A stretch of 64,000 bases of DNA, taken from contig NZ_VUMM01000006.1 in the NCBI RefSeq assembly GCF_009696175.1, forward strand, positions 1 to 64,000, written 5' to 3'. The position numbers were made by a program, and so were the translations under genes. This DNA is from Floccifex porci (lineage in GTDB: Bacteria > Bacillota_I > Bacilli_A > Erysipelotrichales > Erysipelotrichaceae). The notes under the pieces were generated by a model. It was not told where the DNA came from. It did not search any database and saw nothing but the letters and a program-made list of their open reading frames with translations. Below are positions 1 to 8,057 of the stretch, one piece after another (within the stretch, counting starts at the first letter, position 1; every line of letters starts with the position of its first letter).

Positions 1-84
1 TACTATAACAATCAGAGAATCACTGAAAAATTAAAAGGATTAACTCCTGTAGAATACAGAAATCAATCCTTAATTACCGTTTAG
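1..84 (+). CDS. IS3-family transposase, C-terminal end (cut by window edge)
   Basis: The frame is open from base 1 and ends at TAG. It encodes the 27 C-terminal residues, including the stretch KLKGLTPVEYRNQS, the usual tail of OrfB-type DDE transposases of the IS3 family (IS150-like). The rest of the element lies left of the window. The IS-end-like sequence at 103-127 follows directly, which supports a real insertion-sequence end rather than a chance match. Whether the full element is intact cannot be seen. Confidence 0.75.
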   Translation, partial: YYNNQRITEKLKGLTPVEYRNQSLITV

Positions 85-102
85 ATAGTATACTTATTTT
101 AA

Positions 103-127
103 TGTCCAAGAAATTGGGTTCACTTCA
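103..127 (+). mobile_element. Right end of IS3-family element (putative terminal repeat)
   Basis: The sequence begins TGTCCAAGAAATTGGGTTC, resembling the terminal inverted repeats of IS150-group elements (GTCCAA, A/T-rich step, then TTGGG). It lies 18 nt after the transposase stop codon. The matching left end is outside the window, so the pairing cannot be verified. Confidence 0.5.
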
Positions 128-207
128 TCTTACATATAATATTTTAAATAAAAAAGTCATTTTTTTCTCAGTTATTATTTACGTACAAATATAGTAAATG
201 AACACTT

Positions 208-230
208 ACTTGTGAATTCGTTTCACAAGT
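208..230. promoter_or_regulatory. 9-bp inverted repeat upstream of the nagA operon
   Basis: ACTTGTGAA and TTCACAAGT are perfect inverted copies separated by five bases. They lie just upstream of the first gene of the nagA cluster. No T-run follows, so it is not an obvious terminator. An operator or a 5' UTR hairpin is the likelier reading, but the cognate regulator is unknown. Confidence 0.35.
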
Positions 231-251
231 ATTATGAGTTATACTATTTCT

Positions 252-569
252 ATGAAAAAATATATATGTATCTTATTATTACTACTCTGTTCCTGTTCTA
301 AAAATACTTCTTTTATTGGTAAACACTATATAAGATATACAGATTATGGAATTGAAAACATCTGTTTTTTAGAAAATGGACAATTCTCTTATTATGATGA
401 TGCAGGAGAACCTGTTGATGATTCTGATTTAATTAATTCTTATACCTATGATTCAGATACACAATGTATTACTTTATCAGATAAAACTGTTATTAAAGTA
501 ATTAAATCGAATCGAAATGAATTAATATTAGATTTTAATGGAGAAAAAAGATTATTTAAATTAAAATAA
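252..569 (+). CDS. Small putative lipoprotein
   Basis: 105 aa. It starts with MKKYIC, a leucine-rich hydrophobic stretch and LLCSCSK, which resembles a lipobox with Cys near residue 16. The mature part is short, acidic and tyrosine-rich (YYDDAGEPVDDSD) and looks like a small beta-rich domain, but no family was recognised. An in-frame ATG at 234 gives a six-residue longer product; 252 is preferred because it places the charged residues right before the hydrophobic core. nagA begins 4 nt after the stop, so the genes are probably co-transcribed. Neither start has a clear Shine-Dalgarno sequence. Confidence 0.6.
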   Translation: MKKYICILLLLLCSCSKNTSFIGKHYIRYTDYGIENICFLENGQFSYYDDAGEPVDDSDLINSYTYDSDTQCITLSDKTVIKVIKSNRNELILDFNGEKRLFKLK

Positions 570-573
570 AACT

Positions 574-1704
574 ATGATTACAGAAATAAAAAATGCATGG
601 ATTATTCCAAATGAAAAAGAAAAATTTTACGGTTCCCTATTTATTAAAGATGAAAAAATATTAGGATATCAATATTCTGGTAAAGTGGATAAAACAATTG
701 ACGGGAAAGGAAATATAGTTATACCTGGACTTATTGATATTCATTTTCATGGAAGTCATGGATATGATTTTATATCTAATCCAAAAGAATCAGTCTGTGA
801 AATTTCAAAACAATTGGTTTATGAAGGAACCACTTCCTTTATGGCTTCTTTAACAGTTATTTCTCATGAAGATATGATTTCTTTATTAGATGAATATAAA
901 GATGTAAAAGATCCTGGTTCTCATTTTCTTGGTATACATAGTGAAGGACCTTATTTATCAAAAGACTATAAAGCTGTAATGGACGATCGTTTTTTAAGAA
1001 ATCCATCTATAGATGAATTAAATGAAATGATGGAACATTCCAATCAGATTAAAGTTATGACAGTCGCCTGTGAATTAGAAGGAATGGATACATTTATTCC
1101 CTATGCTTCTAAATTTATTACTTGTATGATTGGACATACCAATTCTACAGCTCAACAAGCTTTACATGGATTAAAATTAGGAGCCAAAGGATTTACTCAT
1201 TTGTACAATGCGATGTCTCAACATTCTCATAGAAACCCAGGATGTGTTACCGCTGCTTTTTTAAGTGATGCTTACAGTGAATTGATCTGTGATGGATTCC
1301 ATGTTCATCCGGACATTATAAAAGCCACCTATAAAATATTAGGACCTCAACACATTGTATTAATTACCGATGCTTCTTTATGTAAAGGATTACCAGATGG
1401 AGAATATATATTTTCCAATCTTCCATGTATTAAAAAAGGAAATACAGTAAGAGTTAAAGAAACAGGTCGTATTGCCGGCAGTGCCATTTCTATGTTAGAT
1501 GCGATCCAGAATATGAAAAAGTTTTGTAATTGTTCCATCAATGAACTGGTACAGATGGCCTGTATCAATCCAGCAGATTGCTGTAATATTAAAAATAAAG
1601 GAAAACTGGAAAAAGGATACGATGCAGATCTTATATTTTTAGATGAGGCTTTAAATTGGAAAGGAACAATGATTTCTGGTAAACTTCTAGCGGAGGAACT
1701 ATGA
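574..1704 (+). CDS. nagA: N-acetylglucosamine-6-phosphate deacetylase
   Basis: 376 aa, normal length for NagA of the amidohydrolase superfamily. It converts GlcNAc-6-P to glucosamine-6-P and acetate in the cytoplasm. Visible motifs are the HxH metal motif in IDIHFHGSHG, the metal-binding Glu in SEGPYLS, His in IGHTNST, the HLYNAMS segment and the catalytic Asp in VLITDAS. It follows a lipoprotein gene by 4 nt and overlaps the next gene by ATGA, so translation is probably coupled. It would use the product of a NanE epimerase such as the one at 17566-18333, although that gene is in a separate operon. Confidence 0.93.
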   Translation: MITEIKNAWIIPNEKEKFYGSLFIKDEKILGYQYSGKVDKTIDGKGNIVIPGLIDIHFHGSHGYDFISNPKESVCEISKQLVYEGTTSFMASLTVISHEDMISLLDEYKDVKDPGSHFLGIHSEGPYLSKDYKAVMDDRFLRNPSIDELNEMMEHSNQIKVMTVACELEGMDTFIPYASKFITCMIGHTNSTAQQALHGLKLGAKGFTHLYNAMSQHSHRNPGCVTAAFLSDAYSELICDGFHVHPDIIKATYKILGPQHIVLITDASLCKGLPDGEYIFSNLPCIKKGNTVRVKETGRIAGSAISMLDAIQNMKKFCNCSINELVQMACINPADCCNIKNKGKLEKGYDADLIFLDEALNWKGTMISGKLLAEEL

Positions 1705-2378
1705 AATTTTTAAAACTGTTTTTAAGTTTATGTTTAACTTTCACTTGTTCTGGATGTATAAAGAAAGAAAGTGATGCGATGAAATTTAAAAAAGAATATG
1801 AAAGTTTAAATGGAACGATAAGAGAAAAAGACAAACAGACTATACGTACTTTATCAATTGATGAAGACAATCCAATGGTCTATTCTTCCTGTCAGGATAT
1901 TATAGATCGAATTGAAAATAAAGAAACTTTTATTATTTATTTTGGATTTTCTGATTGTCCATGGTGCCGATCTTCTATTGAAACCTTTATAGAAAGTACA
2001 AAAGAAAACAATATATCTACTGTATATTATGTAGATATTAAAGAAGATCGAGATGAAATTGAAATCATTGATTCTCAAATATCTAAATCAAAAGAAGGAT
2101 CTACAGCGTATTATAAATTATTAGATTTATTAGAACCTGTACTTGATGAATACATTGTAGATGAAATTAATACCAATGAAAAAAGAATATATGCACCAAA
2201 TTATATTTCTATCTTAAATGGAAAACCTCAATTAAAAGTTGATGGTATCAGTTCTTTACAAACCAATGGATACCAGGAAATCAATGAAGATATAAAACAG
2301 GATATGAAAGATCAGTTTCAGTCTTTATTTGATTCTATTCAAACAAAAGCTTGTTCAACGGTAGAGAAAAAATGTTAA
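1701..2378 (+). CDS. Lipoprotein with thioredoxin-like CPWC motif
   Basis: 225 aa. An N-terminal signal sequence ends in FTCSGC, a lipobox with the lipidated Cys near residue 19. After a charged linker comes a thioredoxin-type core: FIIYFGFSDCPWCRSS, with the redox pair C86 and C89. This suggests a membrane-anchored extracytoplasmic thiol-disulfide protein. Family assignment beyond the thioredoxin fold is not possible by eye. The start overlaps the nagA stop by 4 nt and a strong terminator follows, making it the last gene of this operon. Confidence 0.75.
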   Translation: MKFLKLFLSLCLTFTCSGCIKKESDAMKFKKEYESLNGTIREKDKQTIRTLSIDEDNPMVYSSCQDIIDRIENKETFIIYFGFSDCPWCRSSIETFIESTKENNISTVYYVDIKEDRDEIEIIDSQISKSKEGSTAYYKLLDLLEPVLDEYIVDEINTNEKRIYAPNYISILNGKPQLKVDGISSLQTNGYQEINEDIKQDMKDQFQSLFDSIQTKACSTVEKKC

Positions 2379-2409
2379 ATCCGGACTTAAAGTCTGGATT
2401 TCTTTTTTT
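2377..2409 (+). terminator. Rho-independent terminator of the nagA operon
   Basis: An 11-bp stem with one G-U pair (AAATCCGGACT / AGTCTGGATTT) is followed by a T-run, overlapping the lipoprotein stop codon. Confidence 0.85.
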
Positions 2410-2457
2410 ATGTGGTATATTAGATATATAGATATAACATATACAGAAAGGAGATCT

Positions 2458-4371
2458 ATGACTAACTTATTTACGGAACTTAAAATTGGTTCCATGACAT
2501 TAAAAAATCGTACTTTTATGGCCCCTATGTCTTTGGGATATGGAAACCCAAGTGGAATTCCAGATGCTTCTCAACAAGAATACTGGCTGGCTCGTGCTAA
2601 AGGTGGTGTAGGATGTATCATAACCGATGCGACAAGTGTCGATCCAAATACCCCTTATTTAGGTAACACTTTATGTTTTAGAAGCGATGAAAGCATTGTT
2701 GCCTATAAACAATTTACAGATAGAATTCATGAATATGGATGTAAGATCATTCCTCAAATCACTCATCCAGGACCTGAATCTATTTCTTCTTTCTTTGGAG
2801 TGACTCCAATATCCAGCAGTGGATATTTAAACTCTATGTGGCAACCTACCCGTGCTCTTACTTTAGAAGAAATACCAGGTATTATACAGATGTATGCGAA
2901 AGCATCCTATCAGGCAAAACAAGCTGGATTTGATGGAATTGAGCTTCATTGTGCACATGGGTATATGTTATTAGGATCTTTCTTAAGTCCATTAAAGAAT
3001 AAACGTACCGATGAATATGGTGGCTCATTAGAAAATAGAGCTCGTCTATTAATAGAAGTCATCGATGCAATCAAAGAAAAATGTGGTAAAGAATTCCCTA
3101 TTATTTTAAGAATGTCCGGTTCTGAAAAAATTGAAGGAGGAAATACCATTGAAGATACCAAACAATTAATTCCTATTCTTATTGAACACGGTATCGATGC
3201 CTTTGAAGTATCCGGTGGTTCTCAATACGATGCTCCAAATAAAATCATCCCATCTCATGGAGAACCATGTGCTGTTAATTTAAATGAAGCCTTAGAAATA
3301 CGTAAAATCAGTAGCGTTCCTGTCATTTTAGTTGGAAAAATCAATTCCAGTGAACTGGCAAAATCTTTAATCGATGAAAATAAAGTCGATGGTGTTGTAT
3401 TAGGAAGAGCATTACTGGCAGAACCAGAATTTGTGAATAAAATCAAACAGAATAAAGAAAACGAAATTGCTCCATGTGCAAGCTGTTTAGTTGGTTGTGT
3501 ACTGGAGCAAAATAAAAAACACAAAGGAGCTTGTGTCATTAATCCATTTGCAGGAAAAGAAGCCATTTTAAAATTAACACCAGCCACTACAAAGAAAAAA
3601 ATTATGATTGTAGGTGGAGGAATGGGTGGCTTAAACGCCAGCCGTTACGCTGCTTTAAGAGGATTTGAAGTCTCTTTATTTGAAAAAACAGATACATTAG
3701 GCGGACAGATCAATTTAGCAAATAAAATTGAAGGAAAAGAAGAAATGGGTAAATGGGTACCATTCTTAATCAGTGAATGTAAACGATTAAATGTAGACAT
3801 TCATTTAAATCATGAAGTAACCAAAGAAGAAATTGAAAACAGTGATTACGATACAATTTTAATTTCAACAGGTGCCTATCCAGTGACTCAAAACAATTAT
3901 CCAAATGCCCATGATATTTTATCTGGTAAAACCATTATTGATAAAGGAAACGTATGTATCATTGGTGGAGGAATGGTTGCGGTAGAATGTGCAGAATACA
4001 TTGATGCGCATAAGCAGGGGGATCTATCCATGACAATGATCGAAATGAAAAAACAGATCGATCAGGGAGAAGCTCCAGCAAACTATGCCAACACAATGCG
4101 ACACATTGCCACAATTCCATTAAAACCATTAACGGAAACAAAATTAATTTCAATTGATAACGGAAATGTCATTGTTGAAAAAGAAGGTCAGCAACAAACA
4201 TTATCTGGATTTGATCATATTGTATTTGCGGTAGGTTCTAGACCAGAAAATAAACTTTATGAACAAGTCAAAGACTGTGGTAAAGAAGTCTATATCTTTG
4301 GAGATGCAAAACAGGTCGGTACAGCCTTGGACGCTACTAGAGATGGAACCGCAATTGTCTTAGGTCTATAA
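2458..4371 (+). CDS. NADH:flavin oxidoreductase / enoate-reductase family protein (FMN, 4Fe-4S, FAD)
   Basis: 637 aa. The N-terminal ~330 residues form an old-yellow-enzyme TIM barrel (KNRTFMAPMS, the substrate-site HCAHGYMLLGSFLSP segment, VDGVVLGRALLAEPE). A 4Fe-4S cluster motif follows with Cys 340, 343, 347 and 359 (C-x2-C-x3-C-x11-C). The C-terminal half is an FAD/NAD(P) module starting at IMIVGGGMGGLNASR, with a second dinucleotide fold at IIGGGMVAVE. This is the architecture of 2,4-dienoyl-CoA reductase, BaiCD-type and enoate reductases. The substrate cannot be read from sequence. The ATG at 2458 was chosen over an upstream start because AAAGGAG precedes it. It is monocistronic, ending in a terminator. 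Confidence 0.88.
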   Translation: MTNLFTELKIGSMTLKNRTFMAPMSLGYGNPSGIPDASQQEYWLARAKGGVGCIITDATSVDPNTPYLGNTLCFRSDESIVAYKQFTDRIHEYGCKIIPQITHPGPESISSFFGVTPISSSGYLNSMWQPTRALTLEEIPGIIQMYAKASYQAKQAGFDGIELHCAHGYMLLGSFLSPLKNKRTDEYGGSLENRARLLIEVIDAIKEKCGKEFPIILRMSGSEKIEGGNTIEDTKQLIPILIEHGIDAFEVSGGSQYDAPNKIIPSHGEPCAVNLNEALEIRKISSVPVILVGKINSSELAKSLIDENKVDGVVLGRALLAEPEFVNKIKQNKENEIAPCASCLVGCVLEQNKKHKGACVINPFAGKEAILKLTPATTKKKIMIVGGGMGGLNASRYAALRGFEVSLFEKTDTLGGQINLANKIEGKEEMGKWVPFLISECKRLNVDIHLNHEVTKEEIENSDYDTILISTGAYPVTQNNYPNAHDILSGKTIIDKGNVCIIGGGMVAVECAEYIDAHKQGDLSMTMIEMKKQIDQGEAPANYANTMRHIATIPLKPLTETKLISIDNGNVIVEKEGQQQTLSGFDHIVFAVGSRPENKLYEQVKDCGKEVYIFGDAKQVGTALDATRDGTAIVLGL

Positions 4372-4397
4372 GGTGCAAAAAAGCACCTTTTTTATTT
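4371..4397 (+). terminator. Terminator of the flavin oxidoreductase gene
   Basis: GGTGC / GCACC stem with a six-A loop, followed by six T, directly after the stop codon. Confidence 0.85.
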
Positions 4398-4402
4398 ATT
4401 CA

Positions 4403-4476
4403 TTTACCTATAAGGTAAACTTTTTAATTTTGTTCTTATATAAAACATATTATAATAAATTTACCTTATAGGTAAA
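4403..4476 (+). promoter_or_regulatory. higBA promoter bracketed by two identical inverted operators
   Basis: Two 17-nt dyads of form TTTACC-N5-GGTAAA lie at 4403-4419 and 4460-4476. The first is the exact reverse complement of the second. Between them is a plausible promoter: TTGTTC at 4430-4435 and TATAAT at 4451-4456 (spacing 15, short). The second dyad overlaps the expected transcription start. This fits autorepression by the HTH antitoxin downstream. Confidence 0.7.
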
Positions 4477-4488
4477 TGAGGCGGTTCT

Positions 4489-4803
4489 TTGTTCGTTTGT
4501 TATAAATCAAAAAAGCTGGAAAGATTATGTACTATTTCATATGAAACACAAAAAAAATACGGTAAAGAAATGGCAGATAAGATTCATCAGAGAATCGACG
4601 AAATCAAAGCATCTGAAAATGTTGAAATATTAGTACAATATCGTATTGGGCATTGTCATCCATTATATAACGAAAACAACAATCAAAGAAAAAAAACCAA
4701 TCAGTATGCTATGGATTTAGTACATCCTTATAGACTTGTATTTGAAAAAATTGATAACCAGATACAAATCGCAAAGATTGTATCCATCGAAGACTATCAT
4801 TAA
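4489..4803 (+). CDS. higB: HigB/RelE-family toxin
   Basis: 104 aa from a TTG start, with GAGGCGG about 8 nt upstream. Size and C-terminal pattern (YAMDLVHPYRLVFEK... IQIAKIVSIEDYH) match HigB/RelE-superfamily mRNA interferases paired with HigA antitoxins. The toxin precedes the antitoxin, as is typical of HigBA. A start further in (ATG at the MADKI segment) would remove the first beta strand and helix, so TTG is preferred. It probably cleaves ribosome-bound mRNA in the cytoplasm. The gap to the antitoxin gene is about 20 nt. Confidence 0.78.
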   Translation: MFVCYKSKKLERLCTISYETQKKYGKEMADKIHQRIDEIKASENVEILVQYRIGHCHPLYNENNNQRKKTNQYAMDLVHPYRLVFEKIDNQIQIAKIVSIEDYH

Positions 4804-4824
4804 TACTATAAAGGAGGAATGGGT

Positions 4825-5871
4825 ATGGTTAGAAGTAAAACGTACATCGCAATTCCACCCGGAGCTACAATAAAAGAACAGTTAGTAGAACGTGGAATGA
4901 CCCAAAAAGAATTTTCTATAAGATTAAATATGAGCGAAAAACATATAAGTCAGTTAATAAACGGAGAAGTCCTTTTAACACCAGAAATGGCTTTTAAGCT
5001 GGAAATGGTTTTAGGAATCCCCGCAAATTTTTGGAATCAGCTGGAAGCTATTTACAGAGAAAAACAAATCCAAGCACAACAAGAAAATGAAATGGAACAA
5101 GATAAATCAATTGCCAGGAAATTCCCTTATTCTGAAATGGTTCATTTAGGCTGGATTGTCAAAACAGATAAAATAGAGGAACGTGTTATAAATCTAAGAA
5201 AATATTTTGAAGTCGTAAATTTAACTTTATTAAACAACTATCAAATTAATAAAATTGCCTGTAGAAGATTAAATTCCACTGAAAAAGCCGATTATGCTTT
5301 ATTGGCATGGGCACAAAAAGCAAAATTAGAAGCCCGAAATAAAAATGTCAAAAAAATCAATATTAACTTATTAAAAAAGAAATTATCTAAAATACGGCCT
5401 ATGACATTACAAAACCCTAATGAATTTTATGAACCCCTCAATCAACTTTTATCTGATTGCGGAATAGCCCTCATACTCATACCTCATTTAAATGGTTCTT
5501 ATCTTCATGGAGTGACCTTTTTAGATAGAAATAAAATTGTCATTGGATTAACATCAAGAGGAAAAGACGCTGATAAATTCTGGTTCAGCTTATATCATGA
5601 ACTGGCACATATTATTAAAGGACACATTAATCAAATAGAAGGTACAACTGAACAAGATGAATTGGAAGCCGATCAATTTGCTCGTGAAAGCTTAATATCT
5701 AAATTCGATTTTGACCAATTCATTTCAAATTATAAAATCAATTCAAAAAATATTACTACTTATTCCAGCCTGATAGGAATTGATCCTGGAATCCTGGTTG
5801 GACGACTCCAGAAAGAAAACTATATTCCTTATAATTCTTATAATCATCTAAAAAAGAAATATGAATTTTAA
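4825..5871 (+). CDS. higA: HigA-type antitoxin fused to ImmA/IrrE metallopeptidase domain
   Basis: 348 aa. Residues ~10-75 are an XRE helix-turn-helix of HigA type (TIKEQLVERGMTQKEFSIRL, then LTPEMAFKLEMVLGIPANFW). The C-terminal half is an ImmA/IrrE-like zinc peptidase with H258-E-L-A-H262 and a downstream Glu-rich helix EQDELEADQFARE. Start 4825 is chosen over ATG 4819 because AAAGGAGG then has a 7-8 nt spacing. The HTH should bind the mirrored TTTACC/GGTAAA operators. The peptidase could act on the antitoxin itself or another repressor, so the pair might be activated by a stress signal; that role is inference. The CRISPR array begins about 70 nt downstream. Confidence 0.82.
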   Translation: MVRSKTYIAIPPGATIKEQLVERGMTQKEFSIRLNMSEKHISQLINGEVLLTPEMAFKLEMVLGIPANFWNQLEAIYREKQIQAQQENEMEQDKSIARKFPYSEMVHLGWIVKTDKIEERVINLRKYFEVVNLTLLNNYQINKIACRRLNSTEKADYALLAWAQKAKLEARNKNVKKININLLKKKLSKIRPMTLQNPNEFYEPLNQLLSDCGIALILIPHLNGSYLHGVTFLDRNKIVIGLTSRGKDADKFWFSLYHELAHIIKGHINQIEGTTEQDELEADQFARESLISKFDFDQFISNYKINSKNITTYSSLIGIDPGILVGRLQKENYIPYNSYNHLKKKYEF

Positions 5872-5873
5872 AT

Positions 5874-5910
5874 TAGAGAAAATGTCTAATAAAACATTTT
5901 CTCTATTTCT
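5874..5910 (+). terminator. Terminator of higBA
   Basis: Perfect 11-bp stem AGAGAAAATGT / ACATTTTCTCT with an 8-nt loop, followed by a T/C-rich tract. It isolates higBA from the adjacent CRISPR region. Confidence 0.8.
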
Positions 5911-5937
5911 CTTTTTCAAATTCTAATTCTTTTTAAT

Positions 5938-5973
5938 ATTTTGTTCTAGTGAAAAAATTAATAGTAACAAAAC
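5938..5973 (-). repeat. Degenerate leader-distal CRISPR repeat
   Basis: 33 of 36 bases match the array repeat. Differences on the plus strand are the first G to A, AGCG to AGTG and ATGG to ATAG. A decayed last repeat at the end opposite the leader is typical of CRISPR arrays. The next canonical repeat begins 239 nt further on, so this copy is separated from the array by an ORF-bearing block rather than a normal spacer. Confidence 0.85.
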
Positions 5974-6005
5974 AGAAAATAATTTGATAAAATGAGATGA
6001 AATGT

Positions 6006-6182
6006 ATGGCAAAATATATAAAAATTAAAGGAAAAACGCCGAACGGTGGAGATTATTCAGAAATATATTTCTTTGATGATAAAGGGAATCCGATAGATCA
6101 AAAAAATGCTTCTCGTTGCGTTATTAGAGAATGCAAAGAAAACGGAGAATTATTAAAAGAAACATTCGCAACTTGCGAATAG
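6006..6182 (+). CDS. Small phage-like protein inside the CRISPR region
   Basis: 58 aa from MAKYIKIKG, or 61 aa from the upstream ATG at 5997. The sequence is a compact alpha/beta-type small protein (KTPNGGDYSEIYFFDDKGNP ... RCVIRECKENGELLKETF). It resembles small accessory ORFs of Firmicute phages, but no named family was recognised. It lies between a decayed repeat and the first canonical repeat, and reads toward the array, antisense to the crRNAs. The ribosome binding site is weak. It could be a captured phage gene, or less likely a resident gene left between array remnants. Confidence 0.5.
   Translation: MAKYIKIKGKTPNGGDYSEIYFFDDKGNPIDQKNASRCVIRECKENGELLKETFATCE
6164..6180. repeat. Perfect 17-nt palindrome at the end of the small ORF
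   Basis: ATTCGCAA and TTGCGAAT are inverted around a single C, covering the last codons of the ORF. No T-run follows, so it is not a standard terminator. Confidence 0.5.
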
Positions 6183-6212
6183 AAAGCACCGATTACGCAC
6201 AATATGCATATT

Positions 6213-7833
6213 GTTTTGTTCTAGCGAAAAAATTAATGGTAACAAAACCGTATCCGTTATCGAACTTGAAAATGTAATGTTTTGTTCTAGCGAAAAAATT
6301 AATGGTAACAAAACTTATTAAGCCTTTTATAATCGTAAGTATAAGTTTTGTTCTAGCGAAAAAATTAATGGTAACAAAACCACTTGGTGTAGTTCTTAGT
6401 TCTGGTTCTTGTTTTGTTCTAGCGAAAAAATTAATGGTAACAAAACATGTATTGTCAATCAATTCAGTTGGGAATAGTTTTGTTCTAGCGAAAAAATTAA
6501 TGGTAACAAAACTGAATAAAGTTGTATATGGAACAACAGTTTGTTTTGTTCTAGCGAAAAAATTAATGGTAACAAAACGGACAACAATTGTACTTGTCAC
6601 ACCAATAAGTTTTGTTCTAGCGAAAAAATTAATGGTAACAAAACCTATTCTAAGTGGTGTCATGGCTATTCTGCGTTTTGTTCTAGCGAAAAAATTAATG
6701 GTAACAAAACTCTTTCTGGATCTTCGTTATCAGGAACGAAGTTTTGTTCTAGCGAAAAAATTAATGGTAACAAAACTAGCAAATAATGATTTACCATTCT
6801 TCCTGGGTTTTGTTCTAGCGAAAAAATTAATGGTAACAAAACAGGGAATAGAAACTTCTGCGTGATTATTGAGTTTTGTTCTAGCGAAAAAATTAATGGT
6901 AACAAAACACGATTCTTCATCATAACTATAGTTATTACGTTTTGTTCTAGCGAAAAAATTAATGGTAACAAAACCTGTTTCATCGTCAAATGAGAATCCG
7001 TTTTGTTTTGTTCTAGCGAAAAAATTAATGGTAACAAAACCGTATCCGTTATCGAACTTGAAAATGTAATGTTTTGTTCTAGCGAAAAAATTAATGGTAA
7101 CAAAACAGATATTTAGACAGAACATTCATTGCATGAGTTTTGTTCTAGCGAAAAAATTAATGGTAACAAAACCATGGGAAGATATTCTATATACAACTTA
7201 TTGTTTTGTTCTAGCGAAAAAATTAATGGTAACAAAACGAGTGATGGTTGTATTTGTCCCTGGAAACCAGTTTTGTTCTAGCGAAAAAATTAATGGTAAC
7301 AAAACAAGCGTTTGCAGATGTATACTGTAATGGTAGTTTTGTTCTAGCGAAAAAATTAATGGTAACAAAACCATTCACATCCTGATAATATACTTGTTTG
7401 TGTTTTGTTCTAGCGAAAAAATTAATGGTAACAAAACTGACGAGTCTTGGAAGATTAAGACGAAACAGTTTTGTTCTAGCGAAAAAATTAATGGTAACAA
7501 AACGCTCAATGTTTTCATGGCCTGTTGTGGATTGTTTCGTTCTAGCGAAAAAATTAATGGTAACAAAACAGAATCGGTTATAACTTCCGTCACATACACG
7601 TTTTGTTCTAGCGAAAAAATTAATGGTAACAAAACGGCTGCCTTTTTTACAAGTCCTGATGAGAAGTTTTGTTCTAGCGAAAAAATTAATGGTAACAAAA
7701 CATACAAAAGCAGACTATTATCAAGATTCAAGTTTTGTTCTAGCGAAAAAATTAATGGTAACAAAACGATATATCACAGTCGGATACCAATTAATCGGTT
7801 TTGTTCTAGCGAAAAAATTAATGGTAACAAAAC
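6213..7833 (-). CRISPR. CRISPR array, leader-distal block: 25 repeats, 24 spacers
   Basis: The 36-nt repeat reads GTTTTGTTACC at its 5' end in crRNA sense (minus strand), with perfect 8-bp terminal inverted repeats (GTTTTGTT / AACAAAAC). Spacers are 30 nt except one of 31 nt (7239-7269). The repeat at 7534-7569 has one substitution, GTTTC for GTTTT. Direction is fixed by the tracrRNA anti-repeat and by the cas operon on the minus strand. The spacer at 6249-6278 is identical to that at 7041-7070. The spacer at 6579-6608 differs by two bases from one in the other block (8904-8933). The spacer at 7768-7797 shares 25 nt with the end of the adjacent 572-nt block. Confidence 0.98.
7773..7833 (-). 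repeat. 61-nt direct repeat, left copy
   Basis: It consists of the last 25 nt of spacer 7768-7797 plus the following CRISPR repeat. It recurs exactly at 8381-8441 on the other side of the 572-nt block. The five bases before the shared part differ at every position between copies (GATAT here, ATGCG there). Confidence 0.9.
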
Positions 7834-8043
7834 ACTGTCTGAAAGATTCGATTTGAAATGTATATGAACCGCTCCCGGTTGCATACCATACGATATAACG
7901 TCATTTGTCAATGCTTGGATTGACTGTATAAAATTCTGTACAAGAATCGAAACGCTGGAACATACAATGTCGTAACCTATCGGCGCATATCCTGCATGAC
8001 CATTGATTTCGATTTCTCGTTCTGTGATTGTGACTTGAATCAT
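7834..8043 (-). pseudogene. Truncated phage-type Prp-like cysteine protease gene
   Basis: 70 codons from ATG 8043 (GGAG 8 nt upstream) until the frame runs into the CRISPR repeat. It begins MIQVTITEREIEINGHAGYA and carries the Prp catalytic pair: H16 in NGHAGYA and C28 in DIVCSSVS, 12 residues apart as in the host Prp encoded at 36928-37242 (H21, C33). Prp proteins are about 105 aa, so roughly a third is missing. Phage copies are thought to process capsid or scaffold proteins. The reading frame continues into the repeat only by chance, so a functional product is unlikely. Confidence 0.78.
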
Positions 8044-8057
8044 GTATATCACTCCAT

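Larger units (their letters stand above)
5974..6212. other. 239-nt non-spacer block between the degenerate and first canonical repeats
   Basis: This block occupies the place of one spacer but is about eight times too long. It holds one small ORF on the plus strand (6006-6182), a perfect 17-nt palindrome at 6164-6180, and a tail starting AAAGCACC that resembles the 5' half of a terminator stem. It abuts repeats on both sides. It is probably captured or recombined foreign DNA. Confidence 0.65.

Noticed and set aside
1-127. Complete insertion sequence
   Set aside because: Only the last 27 codons and one putative end lie in the window; integrity cannot be judged.
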